In this document: positions 29,314 to 38,183 of the stretch, piece after piece
How positions within the stretch are numbered: position 1 is the first letter of the stretch
How the letters are laid out: each line of letters starts with the position of its first letter
Notes under the pieces: generated by a model
Seen by the model: only the letters and a program-made list of their open reading frames with translations
Databases searched by the model: none
What the model was told of the DNA's origin: nothing
Origin: Mycobacterium kyorinense
Lineage (GTDB): Bacteria; Actinomycetota; Actinomycetes; Mycobacteriales; Mycobacteriaceae
Length of the DNA: 64,000 bases
Reading direction: 5' to 3'
NCBI RefSeq assembly: GCF_002101735.1
Contig: NZ_LQPE01000003.1
Coordinates: 19,107-83,106, forward strand
Made by a program: the position numbers and the translations under genes

Positions 29314-30467
29314 GAAGCCGCGCGGCGATCCTGCACGACGTCGGAGGCCCGTGGTCTGTCGAGGAATTCGAGCTCGACCCACCGCGCGCCGGTGAGGTTC
29401 TGGTCGAGATGGCCGCCGCCGGACTCTGCCATTCCGACGACCACATCCTCAAGGGCGACATGTCGGCGCCCAACGAAGTGCTGCGCTCGCTCGGGTTGCC
29501 GACCATGTTCCCGACGATCGGCGGCCACGAAGGTTCCGGAATCGTCCGCGAGGTCGGCGACGGCGTCACCGAATTCGCTCCCGGCGATCATGTGGTGACT
29601 TCGTTCGTCGCCGTGTGTGGGCAATGTCGTTGGTGCGCAACCGGCATGGAATATCTGTGTGACGCGGGCATCGGCACGCTGACGCCGGGGATGCCGACCG
29701 ACGGGACGTTTCGCCACCACACTTCTGAGGGCAAGTCCTTGGGCCATATTTCCAAGATCGGCGCGTTCGCCGAACACACGGTGGTGGCGGCGGATTCACT
29801 GGTCAAGATCGAACCCGAGCTGTCGCTTGTGCCCGCCGCGCTGCTGGCATGCGCCATTCCCACCGGCTACGGGTCTGCGGTCAACCGCGGCGGGGTCCGC
29901 GGCGGCGACACCGTCGTCGTGATCGGCGCCGGCGGCATCGGCACCGGCGCGATCCAGGGCGCCCGCATCAACGGCGCCGCGCAGATCGTCGCCGTCGACC
30001 CGGTGGAATTCAAGCAGAAGTCGGCGTTGCGGTTCGGCGCGACGCACAGCGCGGCGAACGCCGCCGAAGCGCTGGATCTGGTGCGCGACTTGACCTATGG
30101 GGTGATGGCCGACGCCGTGGTGGTCTCGCCGTCGCTGATCACCCCCGATGACGTTCGCGACGCGCTGAAGCTGACCCGCAAGGGCGGCACCTGTGTGCTC
30201 ACCGGTATGACGTCGCAGCTGACCCACTCGGTCAAACTGAACCTGCAGGATTTCATCCTGATGAACAAGACGTTGGCCGGCACCGTGTTCGGGTCCTGCA
30301 ACCCGAGGGCCGATGTCGTCCGGCTGGCGCGGCTCTACCAGACCAGTCAGCTGATGCTCGACGAGATGATCACGCGGCGCTACCGTCTCGACGACGTCAA
30401 CGACGCCTACGCCGATCTGCTCAACGGTGAGATCATCCGCGGCGTCATCGATTTCGGGATCAGCTGA
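29310..30467 (+). CDS. Zinc-dependent alcohol dehydrogenase (NDMA-dependent type)
   Basis: A 385-residue medium-chain dehydrogenase. Catalytic zinc ligands are in GLCHSDD and GGHEGSG, and the structural zinc cysteines are in CGQCRWCATGMEYLC. The nucleotide fold is VVIGAGGIGTGAIQGA. The length and the MRSRAAILHDVGGPW start fit the mycobacterial/actinomycete mycofactocin- or NDMA-linked alcohol dehydrogenases, which hold the cofactor tightly. Coupled to the P450 by ATGA, it would oxidise the alcohol made by hydroxylation to an aldehyde or ketone. Confidence 0.92.
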   Translation: MRSRAAILHDVGGPWSVEEFELDPPRAGEVLVEMAAAGLCHSDDHILKGDMSAPNEVLRSLGLPTMFPTIGGHEGSGIVREVGDGVTEFAPGDHVVTSFVAVCGQCRWCATGMEYLCDAGIGTLTPGMPTDGTFRHHTSEGKSLGHISKIGAFAEHTVVAADSLVKIEPELSLVPAALLACAIPTGYGSAVNRGGVRGGDTVVVIGAGGIGTGAIQGARINGAAQIVAVDPVEFKQKSALRFGATHSAANAAEALDLVRDLTYGVMADAVVVSPSLITPDDVRDALKLTRKGGTCVLTGMTSQLTHSVKLNLQDFILMNKTLAGTVFGSCNPRADVVRLARLYQTSQLMLDEMITRRYRLDDVNDAYADLLNGEIIRGVIDFGIS

Positions 30468-30474
30468 ACCGCGG

Positions 30475-30897
30475 CTAAAAGGTCCCTCGCGGTAGTACCC
30501 ATTGGTGCTGGAACCTCAATACCGTTGCGGCTGTCTCGAAGTCGGCGTCGTAGTGAACAACGGTGAGCCGGTGCGCTGCGGCCAGGACGGCAGTGAGTAG
30601 GTCGGCCATGCCGACAGCTCGATGTTGGCTGGTTCGTGCCAGGACTCGCTGTGCGCCCAGTGCTGTTTGCCAATGCTCGTCGTTGGTCGGGAGATACTCG
30701 TACGCGACGCGCCGGTCCGCCCAGAGCTGTTCGTATTCGGCCGGCCCGCGTGCACTGTAGAGCGCTTCGGCATCCAGCGATGCTGTTGTCGCGACCAAGC
30801 CGCCTTCGATCAGCGGCCGCAGGCGGCGAGACACCTCTGGATGGCGCATTCTCGCTGCCGCACTGGTGTCGATCAAATACTGCGCGATCAGCGCCAC
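30475..30897 (-). CDS. vapC: VapC-family PIN-domain toxin
   Basis: A 140-residue PIN-domain ribonuclease of a type II toxin-antitoxin system. The acidic metal-binding residues are D10 in YLIDTSA, E44 in DAEALYS, D99 in GMADLL and D117 in VHYDADF. The GTG start at 30897 overlaps the antitoxin gene by 10 bases, the usual vapBC arrangement. A longer open frame up to 30954 lies inside vapB and is rejected. It ends 7 bases from the convergent alcohol dehydrogenase stop. Target RNA unknown. Confidence 0.9.
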   Translation of the reverse strand: MALIAQYLIDTSAAARMRHPEVSRRLRPLIEGGLVATTASLDAEALYSARGPAEYEQLWADRRVAYEYLPTNDEHWQTALGAQRVLARTSQHRAVGMADLLTAVLAAAHRLTVVHYDADFETAATVLRFQHQWVLPRGTF

Positions 30898-31094
30898 ACT
30901 TCGCCGCGCCCTTCTGGGCCGGCCATGCTCTCCAGCCCACCCTGCTCGAGCCATTCGATCTGGCGCGCCCGCGCGGACCGGGCTGCCGCTTGCTGCAGGG
31001 CGATTCGCACAGTGTCTGAGACACCCGTGGTGTTTAGTTCACTCTGTGCCGCGGCAAGAAGGTCGTCGTCAAGGTCAATCAATCTCTTGGTCAT
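30888..31094 (-). CDS. vapB: VapB-family antitoxin
   Basis: A 68-residue antitoxin with an N-terminal ribbon-helix-helix region (KRLIDLDDDLLAAAQSELNTTGVSDTVRIAL) that would bind the operon promoter, and a C-terminal arm (RQIEWLEQGGLESM) that would cover the VapC active site. The ATG at 31094 has GGAGGGG about 10 bases upstream. A short A+T-rich region (31095-31163, with tatatacatgtactcgaaccagtatatat) separates it from the fdhF-like gene and probably contains the autoregulated promoter. Confidence 0.9.
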   Translation of the reverse strand: MTKRLIDLDDDLLAAAQSELNTTGVSDTVRIALQQAAARSARARQIEWLEQGGLESMAGPEGRGEVWR

Positions 31095-31163
31095 GGAGCC
31101 CACCCCTCCGGTGGAATATATACATGTACTCGAACCAGTATATATCGGGTGTGGTCCACCCCG

Positions 31164-33476
31164 TCACGCCAACTCGAGCCTGATCACGATCGCCTTGGAC
31201 ACCGGGGTATTCGATTTGGCCGCAACGTGATCCAATGCCACCAACCCGTTGGTCTCCGGATAGTAGGCGGCGGCGTTGCCGACCGGCGTGGAGTACTCGA
31301 CCACCATGAAGTCCTTGGCCCGCCGCTCTTGGACGGCGCCGCGGCTGTCGGTGAACTCCGACACCAGATCGACGCGGTCTCCGGCTCGTAACCCGAACTT
31401 CGCGATGTCGGCCGGGTTGACGAACACCACCCGCCGGCCGCCCTTGACGCCGCGGTAGCGGTCGTCGAGGCCGTAGATGGTGGTGTTGTACTGGTCGTGG
31501 CTGCGCAGCGTTTGCAGCACCAGCCGTCCCTCCGGCACCGGCACCCACTGCAGCGGGTTGACCGCGAAGTTGGCTTTGCCTGTGCTGGTGGGGAATTCGC
31601 GGGAATCGCGCGGCGGGTGGGGCAGCTGGAACCCGTCGGGTTGGCGAACTCTGGTGTTGTAGTCTCCGCAGCCGGGCACGACGGCGGCGATCGCGTCGCG
31701 GATGGCGTCGTAGTCGTTGTTGAACCGCTCCCACGGCACCGGGTGCTGCGGGCCCAGCAGGGCGCGGGCCAGCTGGCAGATGATCGCGACCTCGCTGCGC
31801 ACCTGATCGCTGGGCGGATGCAGGCTGCCCCGCGACAGGTGCACCATCGACATCGAATCCTCAACGGACACCTGCTGTTTGCGGCCGCCCTGGATGTCGC
31901 GGTCGGTGCGGCCCAGCGACGGCAGGATCAGCGCCGTGGACCCGTGCACCACGTGGCTGCGGTTGAGTTTGGTCGACACCTGCACGGTCAGCGAGCAGCT
32001 GCGCAGCGCGGCCTCGGTCACCGCGGTATCCGGTGTCGCAGAAGCGAAGTTGCCGCCCATGCCCATGAACACCTTGGCCCGCCCGTCGCGCATCGCGCGG
32101 ATCGCATCGACCGTGTCCAGGCCGTGCCTGCGTGGGCTGACGATGCCGAACCGCGCGTCGAGCGCCGCCAGGAACGACTCGGGCATCTTCTCCCAGATGC
32201 CCATCGTGCGGTCGCCCTGCACGTTGGAGTGTCCGCGCACCGGACACAGGCCGGCGCCCGGCTTGCCGATCATGCCGCGCATCAACAGCACGTTGGCGAT
32301 CTCCGAAATCATCGGCACCGCATGCCGATGCTGGGTCAGCCCCATCGCCCAGCACGCGACCGTGCGCCGCGAGGCCGCCAGCATGGTCGCGACGCGCTCC
32401 AGCTGCTCGCGCGAAATGCCGGTCGCTTCTAGCACGGTGTCGAGGTCGACGGCGCGGGCATGGGCCTCGTATTCGGCGAAATTCGAGCAGTGCGCGGCAA
32501 TGAAGTCGCGGTCCACCACACTGCCCGGCGCGCGGTCGTCGGCCTCCAGCAGCAGCCGGCCCAACCCCGCGAACAACGCCATGTCGCCACCGAGGCGGAT
32601 CTGGACGAACTCGTCGGCGATCGGCACGCCGCGCCCGATCACGCCGTGTACCTTTTGCGGGTCCTTGAACCGGATCAGCCCCGCCTCGGGCAGCGGGTTG
32701 ACCGCAATGATCTTGGCGCCGTTGGCTTTTGCCTTCTCCAGCACCGACAGCATCCGTGGATGGTTGGTGCCCGGGTTCTGGCCGGCGATGATGATCAGGT
32801 CGGCCAGCGTGACGTCCTCGACGGTCACCGACCCCTTGCCCACACCGATCGCGTCGACCAGGGCGGCGCCCGAGGACTCATGGCACATGTTGGAGCAGTC
32901 CGGCAGGTTGTTAGTCCCGAAGCTGCGCACCATCAACTGGTAGACGAACGCCGCCTCGTTGCTGGTGCGCCCGGACGTGTAGAAGACCGCCTCGTCGGGG
33001 TTGTCGAGCCCGCGCAGTTCGTCGGCGATCAGCCGGTAGGCGTCGTCCCAGGCGATGGGGCGGTAATGGGTGTCGCCGGGGCGTAGGACCATCGGCTCAG
33101 CGAGCCGGCCCTGCTGGCTCAGCCAATGCTCCGGGCGCGCCTCAAGGTCGGCGATGGAATGCCGGGCGAAGAAGTCGGCGGTGACCACGCGCTTGGTGGC
33201 CTCTTCGGCGACCGCCTTGGCCCCGTTCTCGCAGAATTCGGCGAGCTTGCGGCCGCCCTGCTCCTCCGGCCAAGCGCAGCCCGGGCAGTCGAACCCGTGC
33301 CGCTGGTTCACCCGCGCCAGCGCCGCCGCCGTGCGGACGGCGCCCATCGAGGCCAGCCCGCGCTGCAGCGACACCAGCACCGCCTTGACGCCGGCGGCCC
33401 CGCGTTTTGGTCCAGCCGCCACCACCGCGTGCTCGTCGTAGCGAACCTCGACGTCGCGATCCTTCACGACGTCCAT
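31164..33476 (-). CDS. Molybdopterin oxidoreductase, FdhF/YdeP-like
   Basis: A 770-residue molybdenum-bis-MGD oxidoreductase of the YdeP/Rv2900c (formate dehydrogenase alpha-like) group. The N-terminal GFDCPGCAWP cluster region and CSNMCHESSG, where the cysteine sits in place of the selenocysteine of formate dehydrogenase H, are visible. GPGAGLCPVRGHSNVQGDRTMG-type segments bind the cofactor. Formate oxidation is not assured, as YdeP-like proteins have other or unknown roles including acid resistance. It starts 12 bases after the P450 stop and so is the last gene of the operon that begins at 35710. Confidence 0.9.
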   Translation of the reverse strand: MDVVKDRDVEVRYDEHAVVAAGPKRGAAGVKAVLVSLQRGLASMGAVRTAAALARVNQRHGFDCPGCAWPEEQGGRKLAEFCENGAKAVAEEATKRVVTADFFARHSIADLEARPEHWLSQQGRLAEPMVLRPGDTHYRPIAWDDAYRLIADELRGLDNPDEAVFYTSGRTSNEAAFVYQLMVRSFGTNNLPDCSNMCHESSGAALVDAIGVGKGSVTVEDVTLADLIIIAGQNPGTNHPRMLSVLEKAKANGAKIIAVNPLPEAGLIRFKDPQKVHGVIGRGVPIADEFVQIRLGGDMALFAGLGRLLLEADDRAPGSVVDRDFIAAHCSNFAEYEAHARAVDLDTVLEATGISREQLERVATMLAASRRTVACWAMGLTQHRHAVPMISEIANVLLMRGMIGKPGAGLCPVRGHSNVQGDRTMGIWEKMPESFLAALDARFGIVSPRRHGLDTVDAIRAMRDGRAKVFMGMGGNFASATPDTAVTEAALRSCSLTVQVSTKLNRSHVVHGSTALILPSLGRTDRDIQGGRKQQVSVEDSMSMVHLSRGSLHPPSDQVRSEVAIICQLARALLGPQHPVPWERFNNDYDAIRDAIAAVVPGCGDYNTRVRQPDGFQLPHPPRDSREFPTSTGKANFAVNPLQWVPVPEGRLVLQTLRSHDQYNTTIYGLDDRYRGVKGGRRVVFVNPADIAKFGLRAGDRVDLVSEFTDSRGAVQERRAKDFMVVEYSTPVGNAAAYYPETNGLVALDHVAAKSNTPVSKAIVIRLELA

Positions 33477-33488
33477 CTTGCCCGACGG

Positions 33489-34724
33489 CTATCGGAACGA
33501 GTAGCGCACCGGCAGGTGTTTGAGACCGCCGACGAAAGTGGTGGCGACGAATTGCGGATCACCGGTCAGCTCTATGGATTTCAGTCGCGGCAGCAGCTCG
33601 GTGAAGAAGCTGTTGACCTCCATCCGAGCCAGTGCGGCGCCCAGACAGAAGTGCACGCCGTAGCCGAACGACAGGTGCTTGTTGGGGTCGCGGCCGACGT
33701 CAAAACGGAACGGCTCGTCGAAGATGTCCTCGTCGCGGTTGGCCGAGACGTAGGATAGCAGCACCGACTCCCCCGCGGCGATAGGCACCCCGTGCACCGT
33801 GGTGTCCTCGGCGGCGGTGCGCATGAACGCTTTGACCGGGGTGACCCAGCGGATCATCTCCTCGGTGGCCAGCGGCATCAACCCGAGGTCGTCGTGCAGC
33901 CGCCGATGCTGGTCCGGGTTCTCGATCAACGCGTGCAGGCCACCGGAGATTGTCGCGCTGGTGGTGTCATGCCCGGCAGTGGCGACAATCAAGTAGTAGG
34001 AGACCGTGTCGATATCCGACAGCGGCTCGCCGTCGACCCGGGCGTTGGCTATCGCGGATGCCAGGTCCTCGGTCGGGTGTTCACGCCGCGACGCGGTGAC
34101 GCCGTTGAAGTAACCGAACATATCCAGCAACGCAGGCATTTGGTCTTCGAGTGTGGTGCCGCGCTTGAACTCGGCGTCGTCGCCGCCGAACAACTCCTGG
34201 GTGAGCCGCAGCATCCGCGGGAAGTCTGCTTCAGGGATGCCCAGCAGCGACATGATCACGTAGAGCGGGAAGTTGACCGCGACCTCTTGCACGAAGTCGC
34301 ATTCCGGCCCGACGGCGGCCATCTTGTCGACGTAGATCTTGGCCAGTTCGTCGACGCGAACCTTCAACGCCCGCATCGCCTTTGGCCGGAACCAGTCCGC
34401 GCCGATCGCCCGCACCACCCGATGCTGCGGGTCGTCCATGTGAATCAGCGTGCGCACCCCGATGGTGGCCTGCACCTCGTCGGCCTCCGCGGTCACCAAC
34501 ACCGGTCGCGGCCAGTTGGTGAACAGCATGTTCGCGCGTTCGATGTCCATGATGTCCACGTGCTTGGTAATCGCCCAGAATGGCCGATAGTTCGGCACGT
34601 CGACCCACGACACCGGGGCGTTGGCGCGCAAATGAGCCAGCGCCGCATGCAGTTTCGCCTCGTCGGTGTAGGCCATCGGATCGGCCAGCAGCTTGGCGGC
34701 GTCGTCCATGGTCGGTGTACTCAC
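33489..34724 (-). CDS. Cytochrome P450 monooxygenase
   Basis: A 411-residue P450. The heme loop is FGYGVHFCLGAALARME, the I-helix is VATAGHDTTSATISGG with the standard AGHDTT oxygen-activation motif, and EEMIRWVTPV is the ExxR helix. The GTG at 34724 was chosen because it forms a GTGA overlap with the upstream LLM gene and has AGGAG 8 bases ahead; the ATG at 34709 is an alternative. It is a different subfamily from the P450s at 28120 and 49960. Likely hydroxylates an intermediate of the cluster's substrate. Confidence 0.94.
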   Translation of the reverse strand: MSTPTMDDAAKLLADPMAYTDEAKLHAALAHLRANAPVSWVDVPNYRPFWAITKHVDIMDIERANMLFTNWPRPVLVTAEADEVQATIGVRTLIHMDDPQHRVVRAIGADWFRPKAMRALKVRVDELAKIYVDKMAAVGPECDFVQEVAVNFPLYVIMSLLGIPEADFPRMLRLTQELFGGDDAEFKRGTTLEDQMPALLDMFGYFNGVTASRREHPTEDLASAIANARVDGEPLSDIDTVSYYLIVATAGHDTTSATISGGLHALIENPDQHRRLHDDLGLMPLATEEMIRWVTPVKAFMRTAAEDTTVHGVPIAAGESVLLSYVSANRDEDIFDEPFRFDVGRDPNKHLSFGYGVHFCLGAALARMEVNSFFTELLPRLKSIELTGDPQFVATTFVGGLKHLPVRYSFR

Positions 34725-35710
34725 TGTCGCAACTCCTTCAACACGGCAGTAACGTTGTCCTCGGAAAACGTGGGCGGCAGGGACGGCATCACCCGATCGA
34801 TCACGCCGTCGCACCGGCTGCGCAGCGCGGCTGCCAGCTTTTCGACCGGCGCGACGACGGCGAACGCGTCGAGCATCTCGTCGTCGATCAGCGAGCCCAT
34901 CGCGTCCCATTTGCCTTGCAGCGAAAGCTGATGCAACTCGGTAGCCGCGTCGCCCCACCCGTGCAGCTCGAGAACCTTGCGGTAGGCGGGCGTCGAGCCG
35001 TAGAAGGCGATCTGCTTGCGGATACTGGCGGCGGTGTCATCATCGGTCGCCACAAACACCGGGCACGCAAGCTCGAAGTCGGCCCGGTCCCGGCCGGACC
35101 GCTGCATGCCGCGCTGCAGCGCGGGTATCGTCACCTCGTGCAGGTAGCGGGTGGTCGTAAAGGCATGGGCCAGTAGGCCGTCGGCGACTTCGCCGCTCAT
35201 CTCTGTCATCGCCTCACCGACCGCGGCGATGAACACCTTCGGTACAGGATAGGGCTGCGGCTCGGGGGTGAACATCGGCGTCATGAGCTTGTGGGTGTAG
35301 AACTCGCCCTCGAATCGCAGCGGGGTTCCGTCCTTCCACGTCGACCAGATCGCGTGCAGCGCCAGCACGAATTCGCGCATCCGTCGCACCGGGTGACTCC
35401 ACGGCATGCTGAAGCGTTTTTCGATGTGCGGCTTGATCTGGGTGCCGAGCCCGAGGATGAACCGGCCCTGGGAGTAGGTCTGCAGGTCCCAGCCGAGGTT
35501 GGCGACGGTCATCGGGTTGCGCGCGAACGCCACCGCGATGCTGGTGCCCAGCTCCAGGCGCGACGTGTGCTCGGCGGCGAGCAGCAGCGGCAGGAACGGA
35601 TCATGGTTGATCTCGCCGGTCCAGCAGCCGTCGTAGCCCTGTTTTTCGAGCGTGCCCGCCAACTCCGGCACCCGAGCGAGGTCGCAGAAAAGCCCGCCGT
35701 CGACCTTCAT
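34721..35710 (-). CDS. F420-dependent LLM-class oxidoreductase
   Basis: A 329-residue luciferase-like monooxygenase-family protein of the mycobacterial F420 type. It has an (alpha/beta)8 fold with GYDGCWTGEINHDPF, LELGTSIAVAFARNPM, GRFILGLGTQIKPHIEKRF and KVFIAAVGEAMTEM. Such enzymes use reduced F420 to transfer hydride to enoyl or keto groups, or act on secondary alcohols. It is the first gene of the operon LLM-P450-FdhF and is divergent from the carboxylase gene across the operator at 35722-35740. Confidence 0.9.
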   Translation of the reverse strand: MKVDGGLFCDLARVPELAGTLEKQGYDGCWTGEINHDPFLPLLLAAEHTSRLELGTSIAVAFARNPMTVANLGWDLQTYSQGRFILGLGTQIKPHIEKRFSMPWSHPVRRMREFVLALHAIWSTWKDGTPLRFEGEFYTHKLMTPMFTPEPQPYPVPKVFIAAVGEAMTEMSGEVADGLLAHAFTTTRYLHEVTIPALQRGMQRSGRDRADFELACPVFVATDDDTAASIRKQIAFYGSTPAYRKVLELHGWGDAATELHQLSLQGKWDAMGSLIDDEMLDAFAVVAPVEKLAAALRSRCDGVIDRVMPSLPPTFSEDNVTAVLKELRQ

Positions 35711-35721
35711 CTCGCTGACGC

Positions 35722-35740
35722 TACAGTAAGCGATTCAGTA
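35722..35740. promoter_or_regulatory. 19-bp operator candidate, site 1
   Basis: TACAGTA-AGCGA-TTCAGTA matches the consensus TACTGTA-N5-TACAGTA at 12 of 14 arm positions. It lies between divergent starts at 35710 and 35767 and would control the LLM-P450-FdhF operon and the carboxylase gene. Confidence 0.65.
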
Positions 35741-35766
35741 GGGTCAATGAACGTTAGGATGCGACC

Positions 35767-37263
35767 ATGACCAAGCCCCCGGACTGGGAGGAAACGCTCG
35801 ACGATCTCGATCGCCGTCGTCAGTACGCGCGGGGCATGGGCGGGGCGGAGCGGCTCGCCAAGCACCGCGGCAAGGGCAAGCTCGACGCGCGGGCACGCTT
35901 GGAGCGGCTGCTGGACCCGGGCTCGTTCCGCGAACTTGGCACGCTGGTCGGTGGCGAGGCGGCCGCCGACGCGATCATCGTGGGGTCCGGCTGCATCAAC
36001 GGCTCGCCCGTCATGGTGGGCGCCGAGGACTTCACCACGCTGGCGGGCAGCATCGGGCCCGGCGGTAACTCCAAGCGGTACCGCATCGCCGAATTGGCGC
36101 TGCGCGACAAGATTCCGTTGGTGATGCTGCTGGAGGGCGCCGGCTTCCGCCCGACCGGCGGGCATTACGGGCGCAGCCCGACCGACTTGCTCGCCCAGAC
36201 GCAGTGCTCGGGGCGGGTTCCCACCGTCGCCGCCGTCCTGGGTCCGTCGGCCGGGCACGGCGCGCTGGTGGCCCCGGTCTGCGATTTCCGGATCATGAGC
36301 AACCAGGGCGCCATCTTCACCGCCGGCCCACCCGTCGTGAAAGAGTCGACAGGCGAGGACATTTCGAAGGAAGACCTGGGCGGCCCGGATGTGGCCTTGC
36401 CCAGCGGGGTGATCCACAACGTCGCCGAGGACGACGAAGCCGTGCTCGACAATGTGCGTCGCTACCTGTCGTATTTCCCGCCCAGCGCGTGGTCGTATCC
36501 GCCGTCGCTACCCGCCGACGACACCAGCGAGCCGCGGCCCACGCCGGAGCTGCTCGACATCGTCTCGCGCGACAACCGCCGCGTCTACGACATGCGCGCG
36601 GTGCTCGACGTGGTGTTCGACCGGCCCGACTGGTTCGAGGTCCAGCCGCAGTTCGGGCGGGCGATCATCTGCGCGTTGGCTCATCTGGGTGGTCACCCGG
36701 TGGCGGTGGTGGCCAACCAGCCGCAGGTGTTGGCCGGCTCGATCGACGCCGACGCCGCCGACAAGGCAGCGCATTTCATCATGGTGGCCGACTCGTTCCA
36801 CCTGCCGATCGTGTTCCTGGCCGACAATCCGGGGATGCTGCCCGGCAGCCGCTCCGAGCGCTCCGGAGTGCTGCGCGCCGGCGCGCGGATGTTCGCCGCG
36901 CAGACCGCGGCCACCACGATCAAGCTGCATCTGACGCTGCGCAAGGCGTACGGGTTCGGGTCGATGGTGATGTCGCTACTCGGATTCGACTCGCAGGTGG
37001 CCACATTCGCCTATCCCGGCGCAACAATGGGCGCGATGAGCGCCGCGGCGTTGAGCCGGGCGTCGCATGCCGGCGAAGACCTGTCGGCCCGGTTGCGCAA
37101 CGCGGAGCTGCAGGCGTCGTACCGGTCGGCCGAGCACATGGGGTTCGATGAGCTCATCGATCCCCGCGAAACCCGCGACGCATTGCTGGCCGCGCTGCAG
37201 CGGGGTATCTACAGCCGCCAAGCCACCCCGGAGCCGGTCACCCGCACGGTCATCCTGCCGTAA
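35767..37263 (+). CDS. Acyl-CoA carboxylase carboxyltransferase (beta) subunit
   Basis: A 498-residue crotonase-fold carboxyltransferase of the AccD/PccB type, which moves a carboxyl group from biotin to an acyl-CoA. GGNSKRYRIAEL, LLEGAGFRPTGGHYG and GPSAGHGALVAPVCDF form the biotin half, and FLADNPGMLPGSRSERSG and YGFGSMVMSLLGFD the CoA half with the two oxyanion-hole regions. There is no biotinyl alpha subunit in the window. It may carboxylate an intermediate of the cluster's catabolic route, such as a branched acyl-CoA in the manner of geranyl- or methylcrotonyl-CoA. It is transcribed alone from the divergent promoter. Confidence 0.92.
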   Translation: MTKPPDWEETLDDLDRRRQYARGMGGAERLAKHRGKGKLDARARLERLLDPGSFRELGTLVGGEAAADAIIVGSGCINGSPVMVGAEDFTTLAGSIGPGGNSKRYRIAELALRDKIPLVMLLEGAGFRPTGGHYGRSPTDLLAQTQCSGRVPTVAAVLGPSAGHGALVAPVCDFRIMSNQGAIFTAGPPVVKESTGEDISKEDLGGPDVALPSGVIHNVAEDDEAVLDNVRRYLSYFPPSAWSYPPSLPADDTSEPRPTPELLDIVSRDNRRVYDMRAVLDVVFDRPDWFEVQPQFGRAIICALAHLGGHPVAVVANQPQVLAGSIDADAADKAAHFIMVADSFHLPIVFLADNPGMLPGSRSERSGVLRAGARMFAAQTAATTIKLHLTLRKAYGFGSMVMSLLGFDSQVATFAYPGATMGAMSAAALSRASHAGEDLSARLRNAELQASYRSAEHMGFDELIDPRETRDALLAALQRGIYSRQATPEPVTRTVILP

Positions 37264-37266
37264 GGC

Positions 37267-37326
37267 GCGAGCAGACGCAGAATCGCATGTTCGGGCACCG
37301 AATCATGCGATTCTGCGTCTGCTCGC
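37267..37326. terminator. Long perfect hairpin between convergent genes
   Basis: Arms at 37267-37289 and 37304-37326 are perfectly complementary over 23 bp, and the 14-base loop can itself pair (TTCGG with CCGAA). It fills the gap between the carboxylase stop and the dehydrogenase stop. It has no T-run, so it would act as a bidirectional structural terminator or transcript-end stabiliser. Confidence 0.75.
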
Positions 37327-37332
37327 CGGGCC

Positions 37333-38169
37333 TCAGTAGACGTAGTTCTCGCCGCTGGCCCGCACCGTGATGTCGCTGATGTTGATCCCCCACGGCTGAT
37401 CGATGACATGCACGACCGCGTCAGCCAGGTCGTCGGGAGTGATCAGCCAGTACCGCATCGAGTCGATATCCGTCTGCTCCGGCGAAAGGGCTCCGTTCGT
37501 CAAATTGCCGACATTCGCTAGGAACTCGGCGGCCTTCTGCCCGACAATGCCGACCACTGCCGCTTCGTTGACGACCCAGCTGGCGAGATTGGTTCCCAGC
37601 ACACCGGTCGGCTTGACGTTCGTCACTTTGATCTTGCCCTGAGCCTCCACGCGCAACGACTCCGACAGCGCATCGACCGCCGCCTTGGTCGCGCTGTAAA
37701 CCCCGGACCCTTCGGTCCCGGCGTTGCCGTAGATCGACGAGATGTTGACGACGTGACCGCGGCCCTGCTCGACCATCGTGTCGTACACCGCCGAGATGCC
37801 GTTGACGACGCCCTTGATGTTGATGTCAATTGCCTTATGCCACTTCTCCCAGGCGCGTTCGTGGTCAGCGAAAAACGCCAGCGGCATCACGCCTGCGTTG
37901 TTCACGATGACGTCGATGGCGCCGTAGGTGTCGACGGCGGTTCGGGCCGCCGCTTTGAGCTGGGCCATGTCGGTGACATCGGCGACGTGGGCGGTGCCTG
38001 CAAAGCCGGCGGCCCCGATACCGTCGAAAACCTCGTTCAGGTTCTCACCGTTGACATCCACCCCGACAACCTTCGCCCCGCCGGCGGCACACTTTTCGGA
38101 GATCAGCTTGCCGAAGCCGCTGCCTGCTCCGGTGACGACAATGACCTTGCCCTTCAGGTACTTCGACAT
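37333..38169 (-). CDS. Short-chain dehydrogenase/reductase
   Basis: A 278-residue classical SDR. VTGAGSGFGK near residue 12 binds NAD(P), with NNAGVM, the catalytic serine in NISSIYGN, and YSATK with the catalytic tyrosine and lysine. An ATG at 38169 with GGGGAGG just ahead is the start; the longer open frame up to 38724 is inside the upstream gene. Probably oxidises a hydroxyl of a cluster intermediate. It sits 14 bases after the stop of the MDMPI-domain gene, so they are co-transcribed. Confidence 0.92.
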   Translation of the reverse strand: MSKYLKGKVIVVTGAGSGFGKLISEKCAAGGAKVVGVDVNGENLNEVFDGIGAAGFAGTAHVADVTDMAQLKAAARTAVDTYGAIDVIVNNAGVMPLAFFADHERAWEKWHKAIDINIKGVVNGISAVYDTMVEQGRGHVVNISSIYGNAGTEGSGVYSATKAAVDALSESLRVEAQGKIKVTNVKPTGVLGTNLASWVVNEAAVVGIVGQKAAEFLANVGNLTNGALSPEQTDIDSMRYWLITPDDLADAVVHVIDQPWGINISDITVRASGENYVY

Positions 38170-38183
38170 GCCTCCCCTGTCTC

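Noticed and set aside
31095..31163. A+T-rich tatatacatgtac...gtatatat stretch considered as a transposon end
   Set aside because: It lies directly before vapB and is better explained as the toxin-antitoxin promoter; no transposase or target duplication is seen there.
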